Assembly (NCBI GenBank): GCA_963575745.1 | Contig: CAUYUJ010017838.1 | Coordinates: 256,501 to 320,500, forward strand | Direction of reading: 5' to 3' | DNA: 64,000 bases | DNA from: Prorocentrum cordatum | Lineage: Eukaryota; Sar; Dinophyceae; Prorocentrales; Prorocentraceae | Shown: in pieces, positions 21,580-33,594 of the stretch | Position numbering within the stretch: the stretch's first letter is position 1 | Layout of the letters: the number at the start of each line of letters is the position of its first letter | Translations under genes and position numbers: made by a program | Notes under the pieces: model-generated | Told to the model about the DNA's origin: nothing | Seen by the model: the letters and a program-made list of their open reading frames with translations, nothing else | The model's database searches: none

Positions 21580-22250
21580 AGGCTGTGGATAGCCCGCCCC
21601 CGACAAGAGGCTTCTGACCTCCTTGGAAGGCGGGGGAACCTTCAGGAAGCCCAACGCCGGAAGCCCAACGCCTCATTGCGTCAAGGGCCGCCCCCTTCGC
21701 GCCACCGGCTTCGCCAGGCAATGCCAATGAGAATCGCCACTACGGGGCCGCCAACTCCAAGAGGAAACGGGCCCCCACACAGACCCACCCAGAGCGCCCC
21801 GAGACCCTCACACACGCGGAGAAACGCCCCATACCCGATCCTCGCTCCTCGACGCTTGGCAGGGGGGAACCTTTGGTGCGCAGCTTCTGGGGGCCACGAG
21901 GGGGTCAGATCCTGGCGCGCAGGCCACTGCTGCGGAGACCCCCGCGGACCCGCACCAAAGAGCCCGTCTGGCGAAGGGCTAGGCTACCCCTGCGTGCTGC
22001 CGAAACCCTCCCTCCTCCCCGATCTTCGATTCCTGCGAAGAGGAAATGGGCCCCCCCTTGCGGCGACCCCCATCGGCATCACCCGATGAGCTCCGCCCGC
22101 CGACGGAGAAAACGTCCGCCCGCGCGGCGCCGCCCGGGCCCCGCGCCCCGCCGGCTCCCCGCGGGCCCTCACGCAGGCGCTTCTCTCCGCCGGAAGCGAG
22201 GGGTCGGGGCACCCTCCCCCTTTCAGGCAGCTGATGGCACGGCCCCCATC
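21580..22250. other. GC-rich spacer, no gene seen
   Basis: Mixed GC-rich sequence. Open frames on both strands are Pro/Arg/Ala-rich and carry no recognisable motif. Confidence 0.4.
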
Positions 22251-22254
22251 CAGC

Positions 22255-22450
22255 ACGTCCTTTTCCGCCTCCTCCCCCTCCTCCTCCTCCTCCTCCTCCT
22301 CCTCCTCCTCATCATCATCATCCTCCTCGTCCTACCCCTCCTCCTCCTCCTGCTCCTCCTCCTACCCCTCCTCCTCCTCCTCCTCCTCATGCTCCTCCTC
22401 CTCATCCTCCTCCTCCTCCTTCTCCTCCTCCTCCTCCTCTTCCCACTCCC
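22255..22450. repeat. (CCT)n microsatellite with CAT and CTG interruptions
   Basis: Imperfect CCT/CTC triplets on the plus strand for about 190 bp, including a CATCATCAT patch near 22309. Confidence 0.95.
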
Positions 22451-22479
22451 CCTCCTCACTACCAGGCAACCCAAAGCCA

Positions 22480-24130
22480 ACCCGCTGACCCAATCTTCGG
22501 GTTGGGGGGGCACGGGTTCCGCATGTGTTTTTTTCAATGTTCCCCGACGCCCCCCCCCCCTCTGGGAATGGAGGGCAAATGGAGGCCTTCGGATTGGACT
22601 GAAGTGTGTTGAAGGATGGTGACCTGCTCCTCTCCTGATCCCTGGTGAGGCGGGGGGGGAGGGCTCGCACTTCGCCCTCCGCGCCGACTGACCACCTCCA
22701 CGAAAAACAGAACAAGGCAGGCTAGCTCCAGCAAGCCCCCGCGACGGCGCCCGGCGCCGGCGCAGCCGGCAAGATAGAACCTAGCGGACGTTCCTATTCA
22801 CAGCGGTGTGGGGCACGCCCCGTTCGGTTCGGGCCAAGAGCGGATCGCGGACTGGCAGACTCTGCGCCGCACGGGAGGACAAAAAAGAGGGCGGCCGCGG
22901 GGCAGCAGAAAGATGATATGCGCCCGGGCCGAGCAAACTTGACGCGCGGCGCTGGCGCTCGAAGCTCTACCAGGGAGTCGTGCGAAGGAGGCTGCGCCTG
23001 TCCAAAATCAGGAATCACATTCCTGGTAGAATGAACTCAGGAGGGAACCAACTAGGGGTGCCCTTCCAGAGCATTGGAAACCAGTTCTGAGCAAAGCACT
23101 GCAATGTGAAACGTTGCTCGGCGCTGGTCGTTGCTGTTGGCGTTGCTTGCCATTGCCTCTTGGCGTTGCTTGGAATTGTTTGGCGTAGCCACCAGCAACG
23201 CCAACGATCCCTGAGAAACCCAAAAGAAACTCGAGCAACGCAGGGGCAGAGACACTCCCAGGACCCCCGAAGATCCCCGGGCAAAACCGAGGGCCGCCTC
23301 TGACGAAGGGCCCCGCACCCACCGGCTTCTCGCACGAGCAAATTAAAATCTCTGAGGCACGGCCTATGTGGGAAACAAAGAGCGACATGACCCAACATAT
23401 TGCGAAGGTCCGCATGGACCTCGGGAAGTGCAAAGCCAAGCCGCCTTGTTTTCTTCGATGAACGGTGATGCTCTTTTCCTAGAACTGGCTGGATCACCGC
23501 ACGACAACGGAGGCAGCTCAAGAGGGACAAGAAGCAGGCGGGGTCTGAGGATCGCGCCGAATCGCGGATGCACTGGCGACCCAGCTCGATCAGGAATCCA
23601 TCCCGGCGTCTCCGACGCACCGCTGATGCATCGGCGATTTGGAGAGATCCTCCGACCCCGCACACCTTGGCCCCATTGCCAGACCTCTAACTTCACATTT
23701 TTTCGCGACGTCGGCCCCTGGAGCTCTCGGCCACATGCCTGGGGGCGGATTCTCCACCCCAGGTACTTTGGGCTTCCTCGTGCGTCAGGGACCCATTGCG
23801 CCCCTTGGGAACGACCCGTTCCCCTGAGCGGCCCGCGCCCGCTTCCTCCTCCTCTCGGCGATCGCTTCGTCGTCTTCTCACCCCTCTTGCATGGTGGCAC
23901 AATTCGCTTAGCGGCAGCCCCGTTTCGCTCCCTCGCCAGCGCAGTGATTCTGCCTAGCCGCCGACGAAAACAATTCGTGTGCCAGGAGAGGGCCCAGTGA
24001 CGCCCGCGACGGCAAAAAGGCAGGCCGTGGCGACTTGCGCTGGCGACGCTGGCCACGAGGCGGCCAGGGGGTCTGCTCTGGATTGATGCCCGCAAAACTT
24101 GCGAGGATATGAAGAGGGGGGGAAATTGAT
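22480..24130. other. Spacer without a supported gene
   Basis: About 1.6 kb of mixed sequence. Minus-strand open frames are not recognisable. Around 23110-23215 a GTTGGCGTTGCTTG word recurs and is partly inverted (CAGCAACGCCAACG), a small hairpin-like patch. Nothing else identified. Confidence 0.35.
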
Positions 24131-24164
24131 ATTCGAAAGAGCGTGTTCTACCGCTGCTGGCGGA

Positions 24165-24385
24165 AAACCGGGGGGGGTCACTACCGGTTCGACCCCCCCC
24201 CCCTTCCGGAAAACCGGGGGGGGGGGGCACTACCAGTTCGAACCCCTCCCCCCCCCCCAGTCCATCATGAAAAGGGGAGGGGGGGATCACTACCGGTTCG
24301 AACCCCCCCCCTCGAAAACCGAGGCGAAAACCGTGGGGGGGGGTCACTACCGGCTCGAACCCCCGCCCCCTCGAAAACCGAAGGG
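24165..24385. repeat. ~57-bp tandem repeat with CACTACCGGTTCGAACCCC
   Basis: Four direct units: CACTACCGGTTCGA at about 24180, CACTACCAGTTCGAAC at about 24230, CACTACCGGTTCGAAC at about 24289 and CACTACCGGCTCGAAC at about 24348. They are separated by C-runs and GAAAACCG. The GGTTCGAAC core matches a tRNA B-box, but no tRNA fold is present. Two inverted units lie at 26235-26335. Confidence 0.85.
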
Positions 24386-24394
24386 ATTGCGGAC

Positions 24395-24530
24395 AGTGGT
24401 GGTGGGGACGGTGGTGGTGAGGACAGTGGTGAGGGGACAGCGGGACAGTGGTGGGGACAGTGGGACAGTGGTGGGGACGGTGTGGTGGTGGGGACAGTGG
24501 TGGTGGTGGTGGTGGTGGCTTGGGTAAGCA
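24395..24530. repeat. GGGACAGTGGTG minisatellite, block 1
   Basis: Imperfect 9-15 bp units of GGGACAGTGG/TGGTGGGGACGG ending in (GGT)n. G-runs at close spacing make G-quadruplex folding possible. Same family as 25665-26200. Confidence 0.9.
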
Positions 24531-24534
24531 ATCT

Positions 24535-25325
24535 GGTGAGGCCGCGGGCACTGCCTCTTTAGCGGCACCTCCCACTCAGGGATGGCTGGGGGACAGCTCG
24601 CCACCTGTCGCGGGGGTCTAGTACCGCAACGCCACGGCGCCACTTGGTCCGAGAGACTCCCAGGGGTACCTCCCCTGGGGCACCCTCCCCGCCCCACCTC
24701 AACCACAGGAAGGCCCAGCAATACCAGCCCCCAAATACCTGGGAGCGGGATATCCCAGAACAGGAGGGCGCTACAGCTGGGGTCCCGACCCAGGAGGAGG
24801 GGAACAGGGGGATCCATCCAGGGCAGCCCTGGTGGCCACCCGTGCCGGGCGGAACCTGTGCCGCAGAGTGGGGATGGACAGCGCGAGAGCTCCCGCTCAC
24901 CTCCGCTGGGGCCTCGCCCGTCCTAGCACATCACGGATGCCACCGCAGGGCGCAGCTGCGAGGCGATGAGAGATGACTGGAAGAGCCCTTCCCGAGTGGG
25001 TGCCCCCCGCCACCACCCCGGCTCGGCATCGGGACGCGGCCCGGCCTGCGGGGAGAGACAGGGGGGGAGAAAGAGCCCCCTCGCCCACCCCGAACTCCAC
25101 CGGCCCCCAGAGGGGGCCCCAAGCCAGGGAACGAGGCGAGGCCACCGCAACAAAACAGAAAGCCCCAGGAACCCCAGAGGAGCACACCCCGAAAGCCACA
25201 GGCCCCCAGGGGGGCCCTCGCCAGGAAACGAGGCGAGGCCACCGAGACAGAATCCAGAGCCCCGGGAACCCCAGAGGGCGGAGGAGGAGGAGGAGGGGAG
25301 GGACCACTTGGGGATTGAGGTGCGC
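24535..25325. other. Spacer, no gene seen
   Basis: GC-rich DNA with an internal near-duplication: two segments around 25115-25150 and 25207-25240 share GGGAACGAGGCGAGGCCACCG-like phrasing. No coding motif recognised. Confidence 0.4.
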
Positions 25326-25329
25326 AAGA

Positions 25330-25475
25330 CCCCAAGGAGGAGGAGCGAGGAGCGAGGAGCGAGGAGCGAGGAGGAGAAGCGAGAAGCGAGGAGCGAGGAG
25401 CGAGGAGGAGCGAGGAGCGTGGAGGAGCGAGGAGCGAGGAGCGAGGAAGAGCCAGGAGGAGCGAGGCTCGTCGCC
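25330..25475. repeat. GCGAGGA heptamer repeat
   Basis: Direct GCGAGGA/GCGAGGAG units for about 130 bp. Composition-driven open frames only. Confidence 0.9.
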
Positions 25476-25664
25476 CCTCCGTCCCTCCACCCCCCCCGCC
25501 GACGCGGCCTCGCAGCCGAACGCGAGCCTCCTGAGCCGAGCGCGTGGTCCTCACGTCAGCGCCCTGGCTGCAGAAGTCCAAAGGCCCGCGCTGGAACGCA
25601 TGCAGACGAGCGCGCTCCACGACTCGCAGAGTAACCACTCGCAAATGGCCTGGATCCGCCGAGG

Positions 25665-26200
25665 AGGGGACAGCGGGACAGTGGTGGGGACAGTGGGACA
25701 CTGGTGGGGACGGTGGTGGTGGGGACAGTGGTGAGGACAATGGTGGGAACTGTGGGGACAGTGGGACAGTGCTGGGGACGGCGGTGGTGGGGACAGTGGT
25801 GTGGGGACAGTGGGAATGTGGTGGAAACATTGGGACAGTGGAGGGAACAGTGGTGGTGGGGACAGTGGTGAAGGCGGTGGCGAGGACGGCGGTGGGACAA
25901 TGGGACAGAGGTACAGTGGGGACAGTGGTGGGGACATTGGTGGGAACAGTGGGACAGCGGACAGCGGAGGAGTCAGTGGGACAGTGGGGACAGTGGGGAT
26001 AGTCGGGCACTGGTTGGGGCCGTGGAGAAAGTGGGGAGAGTGGAACCGTGGTGGGAATAGTGGTGGGAACAGTGGGGACAGTGCGACGGTGGTGGGGGCA
26101 CTGGTGGGGACAGTAGGGACGGTGGTGGAACCAGCGGGGGCAGTGGTGGTGAGGGCTGTGGTGCTGGGAACAACAGTGGGGGATGTGGTGCGGACGGTGG
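25665..26200. repeat. GGGACAGTGGTG minisatellite, block 2
   Basis: About 530 bp of GGGACAGTGG/GGTGGGGACAGTGG units, same strand and family as 24395-24530. Shares GGACAGCGGGACAGTGG with block 1. Confidence 0.92.
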
Positions 26201-26234
26201 TATGGACCGGGAGTCGTTTGCTGGCGGCGAGGGG

Positions 26235-26335
26235 TGAGAGGAGGGGTTCGAACCGGTAGTGACCCCCTTCCGGTTTTCGAAGGGGGGGGGGGGTCGAACC
26301 GGTAGTGACCCCCCCGGGTTTTCGACGGGGAGTTC
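26235..26335. repeat. Inverted units of the CACTACCGGTTCGAACCCC repeat
   Basis: Two units in reverse orientation to those at 24165-24385 (GGTTCGAACCGGTAGTGAC, then GGGTCGAACCGGTAGTGAC), with the reverse complement of GAAAACCG alongside. Together the two clusters form an inverted repeat about 2 kb apart, enclosing the GGGACAGTGG minisatellites. Confidence 0.85.
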
Positions 26336-26339
26336 AGGG

Positions 26340-27290
26340 AGGGGAAGGGTTTTGCCGGGGGGGAAGGGGGGGAGGGGGGGTGGGGTCCAGCAGGTGTGTG
26401 TGGGGGGATTTTCGGAGGGGGGAGGGGGGACTCCCGGGCTCCGGAGGAAGAGGGGGGGGATAATTTTCCACAATAAAACCGCGGTGGATCACGCTCTCTC
26501 TGATATTCAATGCCCGTCTGGAAAGGGCTTCCCAGAGGTGACAACAGGGAACGATGCCACCGCGCAATAGTGTCGATCCCCCTATCACCAATCCCGCGTC
26601 CTGTCATGGGCGCTGCCAACTGCCCCAAAAGACACGCACCCCGTCTGGCCTGCGGGCCGCAGCTCCTGACCCAGACCGAAAGGAAAACAGGCCCCCGACG
26701 GCCGTTCCCGGCCGCTGTCGCGGGCGGGCGCGCGCGCAGGGTTGCGACGCTGCAGCGCAGGATGGAGGAGTAAGGAAAAAACGGCAGCCAAGAGCGCGAG
26801 ACGAGAAAATAATGGCGGCCATCGCCGACGCCCAGAGAGCGCGGGTCGGAGGCGGGGCCGCCTGCGTTGGAGCTGGGCCAAGCGGGCCTCAGCGGCCGTG
26901 CAAGCCAAGCCACCTTCCAGACCTCCCTGGCGACGACGCGAGCGGTGCAAGCTGCGAATCGACTCGTTAAACATGCGCGCAAAGGCTAACTGGGACTCGG
27001 CAGGCGAAAGAAGCAGGACGGGGGCAGCACAGGCAGCGGCGGGGCGGCGAAGAGCGCGGGTTTGCAGGAAATGCAACGCAAGCGGCTCTGCAAATCTGGT
27101 GTATATATACGTATAACAGGAGCGCACCAATAATTATAATGCACTGCCTTGAGAAGACTGGACATCGCACAAGGGGGCATCAGATCAGCTAGGCGATTGC
27201 CTGCAGGTAGAAAGCGGACTTCGGCGCGCTGCCTGGCGACAGGGCCGAGAAGACGCGCGCGGTCCGGCAGCGCTCCCATGGCCGAGACAC
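26340..27290. other. Spacer, possible degraded 3' part of the following LINE
   Basis: G-rich DNA to about 26460, then mixed sequence. Minus-strand frames at 26585-27130 are Arg/Ala/Pro-rich and could be the badly decayed 3' end of the minus-strand LINE; I cannot show it by motif. Confidence 0.3.
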
Positions 27291-27299
27291 TTTTCAGAC

Positions 27300-30200
27300 C
27301 TCTGAGGAAATACTCATTTTGGGCATGTTTTCTGCACGCCCCGACCTGCGGAATATTCGGCAATGCTTGCAAACCCTGTAGATCGTGACGCGTGCGATAA
27401 TGCATGGTGCGTTTAAACCACGGGCTGCGACGCAATGAGATGACGCAATCACCCGAGCCCTCAAAACCCCCAAAACAACAAATTATCATATTTCCGGCAA
27501 GGGTTTACCTTGGGGAGCGGTCATGTACCTGGCTGCTCTCGCCAGCCAATGCAAGTGGCGGGCCTGCGCATGGAATTCACATGCCTTGCTGTCGCGAAAC
27601 AACTCGCGCGACGTCGCATTCCTGAGGGGGCGGGGGCGTGGGATTCGCGCTGCAGCGCAAACTTAGCCAAAGCAACAATCTGGGCAACGTAGCCCAGGCA
27701 GGAAAAGGCGTGGACGTCAAATCGAAAGATCGACTTAGAGCGACCAACCTTCAAAGCTTTGCATTCTCGAGCGCGGCGCAAACCCGCGTTCGCAGGACTT
27801 CCCCATAGACGATACATCTCCATCTTTGCCCATCCACACCCCGAGATATATGACAGCCGCGCGGAGGGTCGCGCCTGGCAGCATCAGACAGCACCTGCGA
27901 AAGAGGGAGTCAAAGACGGCGATGTGCGGTCCAGGCGCGACCACCGCGCGCATCGGGAGGCCCGACACTAGACCAGCAACTCGCTCCGCAGTCTTGAAGA
28001 CAGGCATGCATATGCCGAGGGCCCCCAACCGCATCTGCAGCACCGGCTTCGAAATTACCTGCAATCGCTGCTGGCTGCCCGACATTCCCTGGAAAGTGTC
28101 GACCGAAAGCGCGAAATGCGCACCCGGAATAGGACGCCCCCGTCTAACTCCATGAAGAACTTCGAGGACAGGATCCCGCGCTCCTCCCAAAATCACCTGG
28201 CCCTTGATGTTGCGATCAAGCCGATGGATGGCGACGACGGTCCGACGGTCGATCTGGAGGGCCTCCAGTATCACACAAATCACCGGGCACATCAGCGAAG
28301 GAAGCGCTGCTTATGAAGCGGAGCAGGAGAAATCCAGCTCGCTGGCGGCGCCGCTGCGCGAGCCAATGGAGCACGCGCCCTCCCACATGGCTAAGATCAT
28401 CCGTCGTCTGCCGCTCGGATATACAGCCGCGCTGGATGGGGTCGCGACGCGCCTGCTCCGCGTGCGATATGGGCCTGCGGATAGCCTTGACTCAGTGCGT
28501 CGTCACTGCTGGCGAGGGCGACGGGCGGGGTGCAGGACGGGGCTCCGGGGATCATCTGAGAGTCCTCAGGGCGCGCACCTTTGGCAGGGAATACCCCCAT
28601 GGAGCAATTCGCTTACTGATCCTGAGTGCCCCCGCGTCGGGCAGCAGGATGCATCTGGCGCAGCGCAGGAATGCCCCCTGGACCTGCTCTGGAGAACGCC
28701 ATGAAGGGGGCCCCGCGGGGACCAGGACTAGCATCTCTGGTCTTCGCGACCATCTCGGCGAACTCGCCTTCCTCTGGGGCCCGGTTCGTCAGCTGGGGCA
28801 ACTCGGGCGCGAGCGGGCGCATCTGCCCCAATTCTGGATTAACAAATTGCGCGCGCGCCCCCCGCGCTCGCCCCGCGCGCCTGTCCCCAGTGCCCACCTC
28901 ACACTGGACATCCTCGAGCAGGATTGGCACTGCAAAATCCCGCTGGGTCTGCGACGGCAGAAAAAGACATGGCCCCGCCAGAGGCCCCCCCCCCCCCCCC
29001 CCCAGCAGCAGCATGCTAAGCGAGGCGGTGCAACTGCGGCTTCTTGCGAAACACGGCACGTCACTGGTCTCTAGGTCTAAGATGTGAGAAGGAAGAGACT
29101 GCCGGCCGAGATCGGCAAGGCAAGAGCAAACAGTGCGGACGCCCATGCACGCGCAGTCCTGAGGGCAAATCGAATCGCAGAGCACGGGGTAGGCAACGAA
29201 CGCTCCTCTGACGAAGCCCAGCTGGTCAGCGGCGAGCGCGCGCGTCGCAGCCAGGCCCCGCGAGTTATACTCGGGAAGGGGCGGGCGGGGCACCCCGGGC
29301 GGGCGGGCGACGCTCCAGGGGCTTCGGCGAAGGACGTGGGAGGTCTCTGGGCTCCGCGAAGGCCCCCCCAGGCGCCGCTGCAAGAGGGGCAGCGTTCATC
29401 GCCAAGTTAATGAAAAACGTCGGGGGCATCGAGGTACACGGCGAGCCACGAGGGGGCCCCTGGGAGAGTTCGGGGTGCCAGACGGGCGAAGAACAAAAGC
29501 AAACAGGGGCGTGATCTGAGGGCAACAACCAATCGAAAGGGCCCTCCAGAAGGTGGGGCGCAATCGAGGAGCTCGGCGGTGCAAATGTTCGCAATTTCCC
29601 TATCCAGACGCCTGCCGAGATGATGCGCGCGCCGCGCAAATCGCAGCGGGTCGCCGATGGCTGCTCAACTTCGGCGAAGGACGGAAAGGGCCCGCGAGGC
29701 AACGTCCGCCGGGTTCCTGGAAGGGTAGCTGGTCTGTCCAGACATCAGCAGACTACCATCGCCCAGCGAGGGGACGCTCCTATCGCCGACCACCACGAAC
29801 GTCGCGGATCTGGCATCTGGTGGGAGAGACCTCATAATGGAGTTTAACACTTACTTTCTGCCAGGCGACGCTCAGGCTGGGGCCCGCATGGAAATCGACA
29901 ACGGCGAACGCGTCGCGCGCGCCCTCGAAAGTAAACTCGCGGACTCGACCGCGCGAGTTGATCGCCCGGTCGACCCCTTGAAACTGCCGCCGAACTTGCG
30001 GGCCACAGCGAAGACGACGCGCCCTCCGGTCGGGGTCTGAGATTGGGGGGGGGGGGGGCGCCGTGGCTTCGAGGCCTGGCGCTTCTCTACAAGTGAACGT
30101 CAAGTTGCCCTTTGAGCTCCTGGACTCCTGACTAGCGACTAGCAACAAGCCGCGGTTAGCGATGAGACGATGATGGATGCGACGCCCGGCCTGGAGGGCG

Positions 30201-31287
30201 GTCGGGCCCGACCACGACGCGCCGAGACGCAGGCGGCCGCCCCGAGAAACGACGAGGAACTCAGCCGACAAATCATGCGCAAGCCGGCAGAAACCGGACC
30301 GAGGGGCGGCAGAACGAGAAGAAATCCCAGTTGCGGAAGAAGACACTGTGGTCGGGGAGTCGAGCCTGGCGCGGATGCAGACCTGCACCTGCTTCTTGCG
30401 ATCGCGCCGCAGCCGCCCCGCGTCCTTCGCCGCGTCGCGAAACCACTCGGCATCGGCCTGGTGATTGAAAATGAAGGCGAAGCCCTGAGAATGGCTGCAG
30501 CCCAGCATGTTGACTGCATGCTGGGCGCGGTGCGGGATCTGCCCCAATGGCGCCGTCGGCGCAGGCGTCGAGCACGCGCGCGAGTCGCGGAAGGGGGAAG
30601 CCGCCGCGCAACGCGTTCCCACAGTCGTCGCGCTGCTCGCCCTCAACGACTCGGCTCGGAGCTGGGCCAGGCGAGGACGAGGCGGCCGAAGCGCGGGGAC
30701 TGCTGTTCAGCGGCGCCAGCGTCGCTCGCGGGGCCTCGACAGCCCGGCACTCGGCGTCGAGCGAACTCTCGGCCGAGGGCTCGACGACCTGGGCGACCTC
30801 AGCTGCCTGCGCCTGCGCGGGCTGCGCGAGCTTCGCATGGGCAGCTCCTGCTACCGCTCGACGCCGCCGCGCGCTGCCTGCTCGGAGTCGGCCATGGACC
30901 TCGCGCTGCCGGCGGCGTGGGCGGCCTGGGAGTCGATCTCGCGAAAGAGGGGGTTGAGCCATGCCTAGTCACTACCATCAGCGGGAGCGCTGCGCCCAGA
31001 GCGCGAGCGCGAGTCATGCCTTCTGCTAGCTGACGGGGAAGGCGCGAAGGGCTGGAGAAGACTTGCGACGCTTGCCGAATTTCTTGGCACTAGCCGACCC
31101 ACGTCCGAAACCGCGCAAGCCGACTCAGGAACTGGAAATGGCAGTTTACACGGGCCCACAGGTGCAGACGCGTCGGATGTAGCTGTGCATTCTGGTGCGG
31201 CAATCTGACCAGTGGCGGGCCTGGCCGAACGCGTGCCATCTAGCCTCGGAAGGAAGGCACCTGCGGGTTTTAAAGGAAATCTCGCAT
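27300..31287 (-). mobile_element. Decayed LINE (non-LTR retrotransposon) remnant 1
   Basis: A minus-strand chain of frame-shifted fragments in LINE order. At about 30350-30540: FIFNHQADAEWFRDAAKDAG. At about 29700-29960, an endonuclease-like part with FAVVDFHAG and then GDGSLLMSGQTSYPS, in the place of the usual LLAGDWNF block. At about 28665-28700, SRAGPGGIPALR, matching the RT entry motif GPDGI with D changed to G. At about 28070-28140, GVRRGRPIPGAHFALSVD, matching the RT block G(V)RQGCPLSGxLFALxxD. Next LGALGICMPVFKTAERVAGL, where catalytic ADD is replaced by GAL, and then a YLGVWMG block. At about 27690, LGYVAQIVALAKFALQRES (thumb region). Catalytic residues are lost and many frames are broken, so it is dead. 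An SL relict marks its probable 5' end. Confidence 0.7.
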
Positions 31288-31317
31288 CTTGAGCCAATGG
31301 CTGCAGCCAAAATGGCT
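31288..31317 (-). other. Double (tandem) DinoSL relict
   Basis: The minus strand reads AGCCATTTTGGCTGCAG directly followed by CCATTGGCTCAAG and then ATG. This is the pattern expected when a retroposed mRNA already carrying an SL was trans-spliced again at the AG within the relict (GTAG|CCATTTTGG...), then retroposed a second time. Two substitutions (CA to GC) and a 2-nt deletion show age. It lies at the 5' side of the decayed LINE on the same strand. Confidence 0.7.
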
Positions 31318-31499
31318 CGAGCCAGAAATCCAGCGCGGGGGGGGGGGCGGGGGGGCGAAGCGGAGAAGAGGATGTTGCCGGGTGACGAGGAGAAAGAGCG
31401 ACAGCAGCAAGCGGCGAAGGTCCCCGGGCAGGCGGCAGACTACTGGAGGGGCGCGGGGCGCGCTGCATCGAGTGGCGCTGCCACGGCGTTAGGCGAGAA

Positions 31500-33220
31500 A
31501 TGTTCAATCACATGCTGCTCGATGCAAGTTTATAAAAACCAGCGCCGCGCCACTGCGCGCAGCGTGGTCGGTGGCGACGGGGCGCGCCGGAAAGGATCGA
31601 ACACGCGAGCGGCAGCAGGGCCGAGCCCCCAGGCTGCGCGCGCGCACTGGAGTAGCGGGGGCTCAGGAGACCAAAGAAGACGGCGCAGAGCGGGCGGGAG
31701 AGGTCGCGCGGAAATGTCCCAGGCTGCCCGGCGCAGCCAAAGACGCCGCATCTCTGTTCGAGGACGCGCGCGCGGCGGTGGCCCAACCGCCAGCGAGGTT
31801 CGATCGATGCCCGGCGTCAACTTGGACAGACATCCCCGACAACGGTCTTCAACGAACTCCAACGAGCGGAAAGCTCGGCAGGCGAGGTCAGCAAATCCGA
31901 AAAGGCCCAAGCAGCACTGCGTTCCGGAGAGTGGCTTCGACAGAACACGCGGCATTCGCACGGCGCAGCATCGCGGCCACCTCGCGAAGCACCTTGGGAC
32001 GGCGCGGCACAGCAGGGGCCCGCTGCTTCTCGCGGCGAGCGGCAGACGCGCCCTGGGCAATCGAGACCGCAGCGAAAGGCGGCGCGCGGAAGCCATAGCA
32101 CAACGCCTGGTAGTGCTGCACAGTGAATGTGTGGCCCTCCCAAAACGGAGGAAACCACATACCACGAGACCATCGAGAAGGCAGGTCCCACGTCGCAGCC
32201 CCCTCCCAGGCCCCGCCCCGCAGACGGGCGCGGGCGCCGCGCCGCCAGCCGCCATGCGCGCGGGCCACCTGAATCGAGTGGGGGGTCGGTGACCCGCTAC
32301 ACTCGGCAAGCGAGGCAAGGTCGACCTCGCGGAACGCGCTGGGAAGAAGCTCGAAACATGTGGAATTAAAATGCTTGCGACGCACGAGGCGCCGATCCAC
32401 CAGGAGGAACTGGCTAAAGTAGTTGAGGGTGGTTATGGTGGAGCTACCGCACAAGCGGACTGCAACGTCGCCCCCCTTGCACAAGCGCGAGCTGGCGCCG
32501 GCGCAACCACCATTTTTGCCCATGAAGAAGCCGGCGGCGCGCCAAGGAAGCCGAGGGGCCGAGGAAACCGCCTAGATCTTCTGCGCGCCCCTCCACCGCG
32601 CACCCCCCCCCCCGAAAAAAAAAAGAGGCGATCTCGGCGAGGAGGGGGCGGGCTTGGCCCTGGACGTCTGGGGTGGTCTTCGCCTAGAAAGTGGCGACTA
32701 CGCAGTTGCAAAGATTCGGCCTCAGAGGGGCGAGGGACTTCGCAGCGAAAATCAGTTCGCGTGCGTTGCGGGGCGCGCCGAACTTGATCGAAAGCAAGCC
32801 CGCGTCGCCAGGGCAGCCTCCAACATAATCCTTCTCGGGGTCGGGCGAGCCATCCGCGTCCTCAACGAACGAGCAGAGATGGCGAAGTAGCGGGCCCATT
32901 CCGACCCGCTGGCACTGCAGCCCTGCGCCGCGCCAGATTCGAGGGCGAACATCGCAAAGCGGACGCCGTCGACCTTGAAGTAGTTCTCCGAGGGGCGCAA
33001 TGCATCGCGCGGGACAAGTTCAAATAGCCCTGCGCGAGCCCAAATTATTGCCCCAGCGCGAAGAACAACCAGACCCTGCCCAGCGACGGGAACGCCGCGG
33101 CGAAGTCGAAACTGGCACATGTCGGCAGCTTCGTCGAGGCGTCGGCCGACTGGGTGGTCGTCCGTCCGCATCTCGGCATACTGGAGGACGATATGCTGGG
33201 TGAAATTGCGAATGGGCACG
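31500..33220 (-). mobile_element. Decayed LINE remnant 2
   Basis: Minus strand. At about 32890-33010, AENYF-like SENYFKVDGVRFAMFALES, then GAAQGCSASGSEWARYF, matching the RT block GxxQGCPxSGxLxAL. At about 32790-32830 in another frame, GCPGDAGLLS, in the place of the catalytic xxADD block, so the motif is lost. Further downstream only anonymous fragments remain (FRSLEFVEDRCRGCLSK). A second LINE copy unrelated by frame to remnant 1; inactive. Confidence 0.6.
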
Positions 33221-33224
33221 CAGC

Positions 33225-33590
33225 CCTGCTGACAAGGGCAAATTCGCTCACGAACGGCCTCCCTGACACGATAGTTGGCAGCCCAGCCCCCGCACTTGCC
33301 TTGATGTCCGTGCTTTTGAGCGACAGCGGAAGCGCGTCCTCTGGAATTCGGTCACGGGAAGGAAAAGGAGGAGGAAGATGAGGAGGAGGACCGCAGGGCC
33401 CAGGCAGCAGGCCAGGCGGCCACGAGGGCGACGGGCTCGCCTACGTGGTCGCGGGTAAATATAGGCCCCGGCCGGCGCACCCCTTCCTCCTCGGGTGCGG
33501 CTCCCCGCCGAGCGGTGGGCCGCACCTGGGGTGGGGGGTTGCGCCGGCCCCCGCTTGCAGCGCTCCGGCCGCGGGAGACCCGCGCGCGGC
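33225..33590. other. Spacer between LINE remnant and CCT-flanked unit
   Basis: GC-rich mixed sequence; no coding motif seen beyond short open frames. Confidence 0.35.
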
Positions 33591-33594
33591 ACAG

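Noticed and set aside
24165-24385. tRNA genes suggested by GGTTCGAAC
   Set aside because: No acceptor stem, anticodon arm or A-box at suitable distance; C- and G-runs surround each core.
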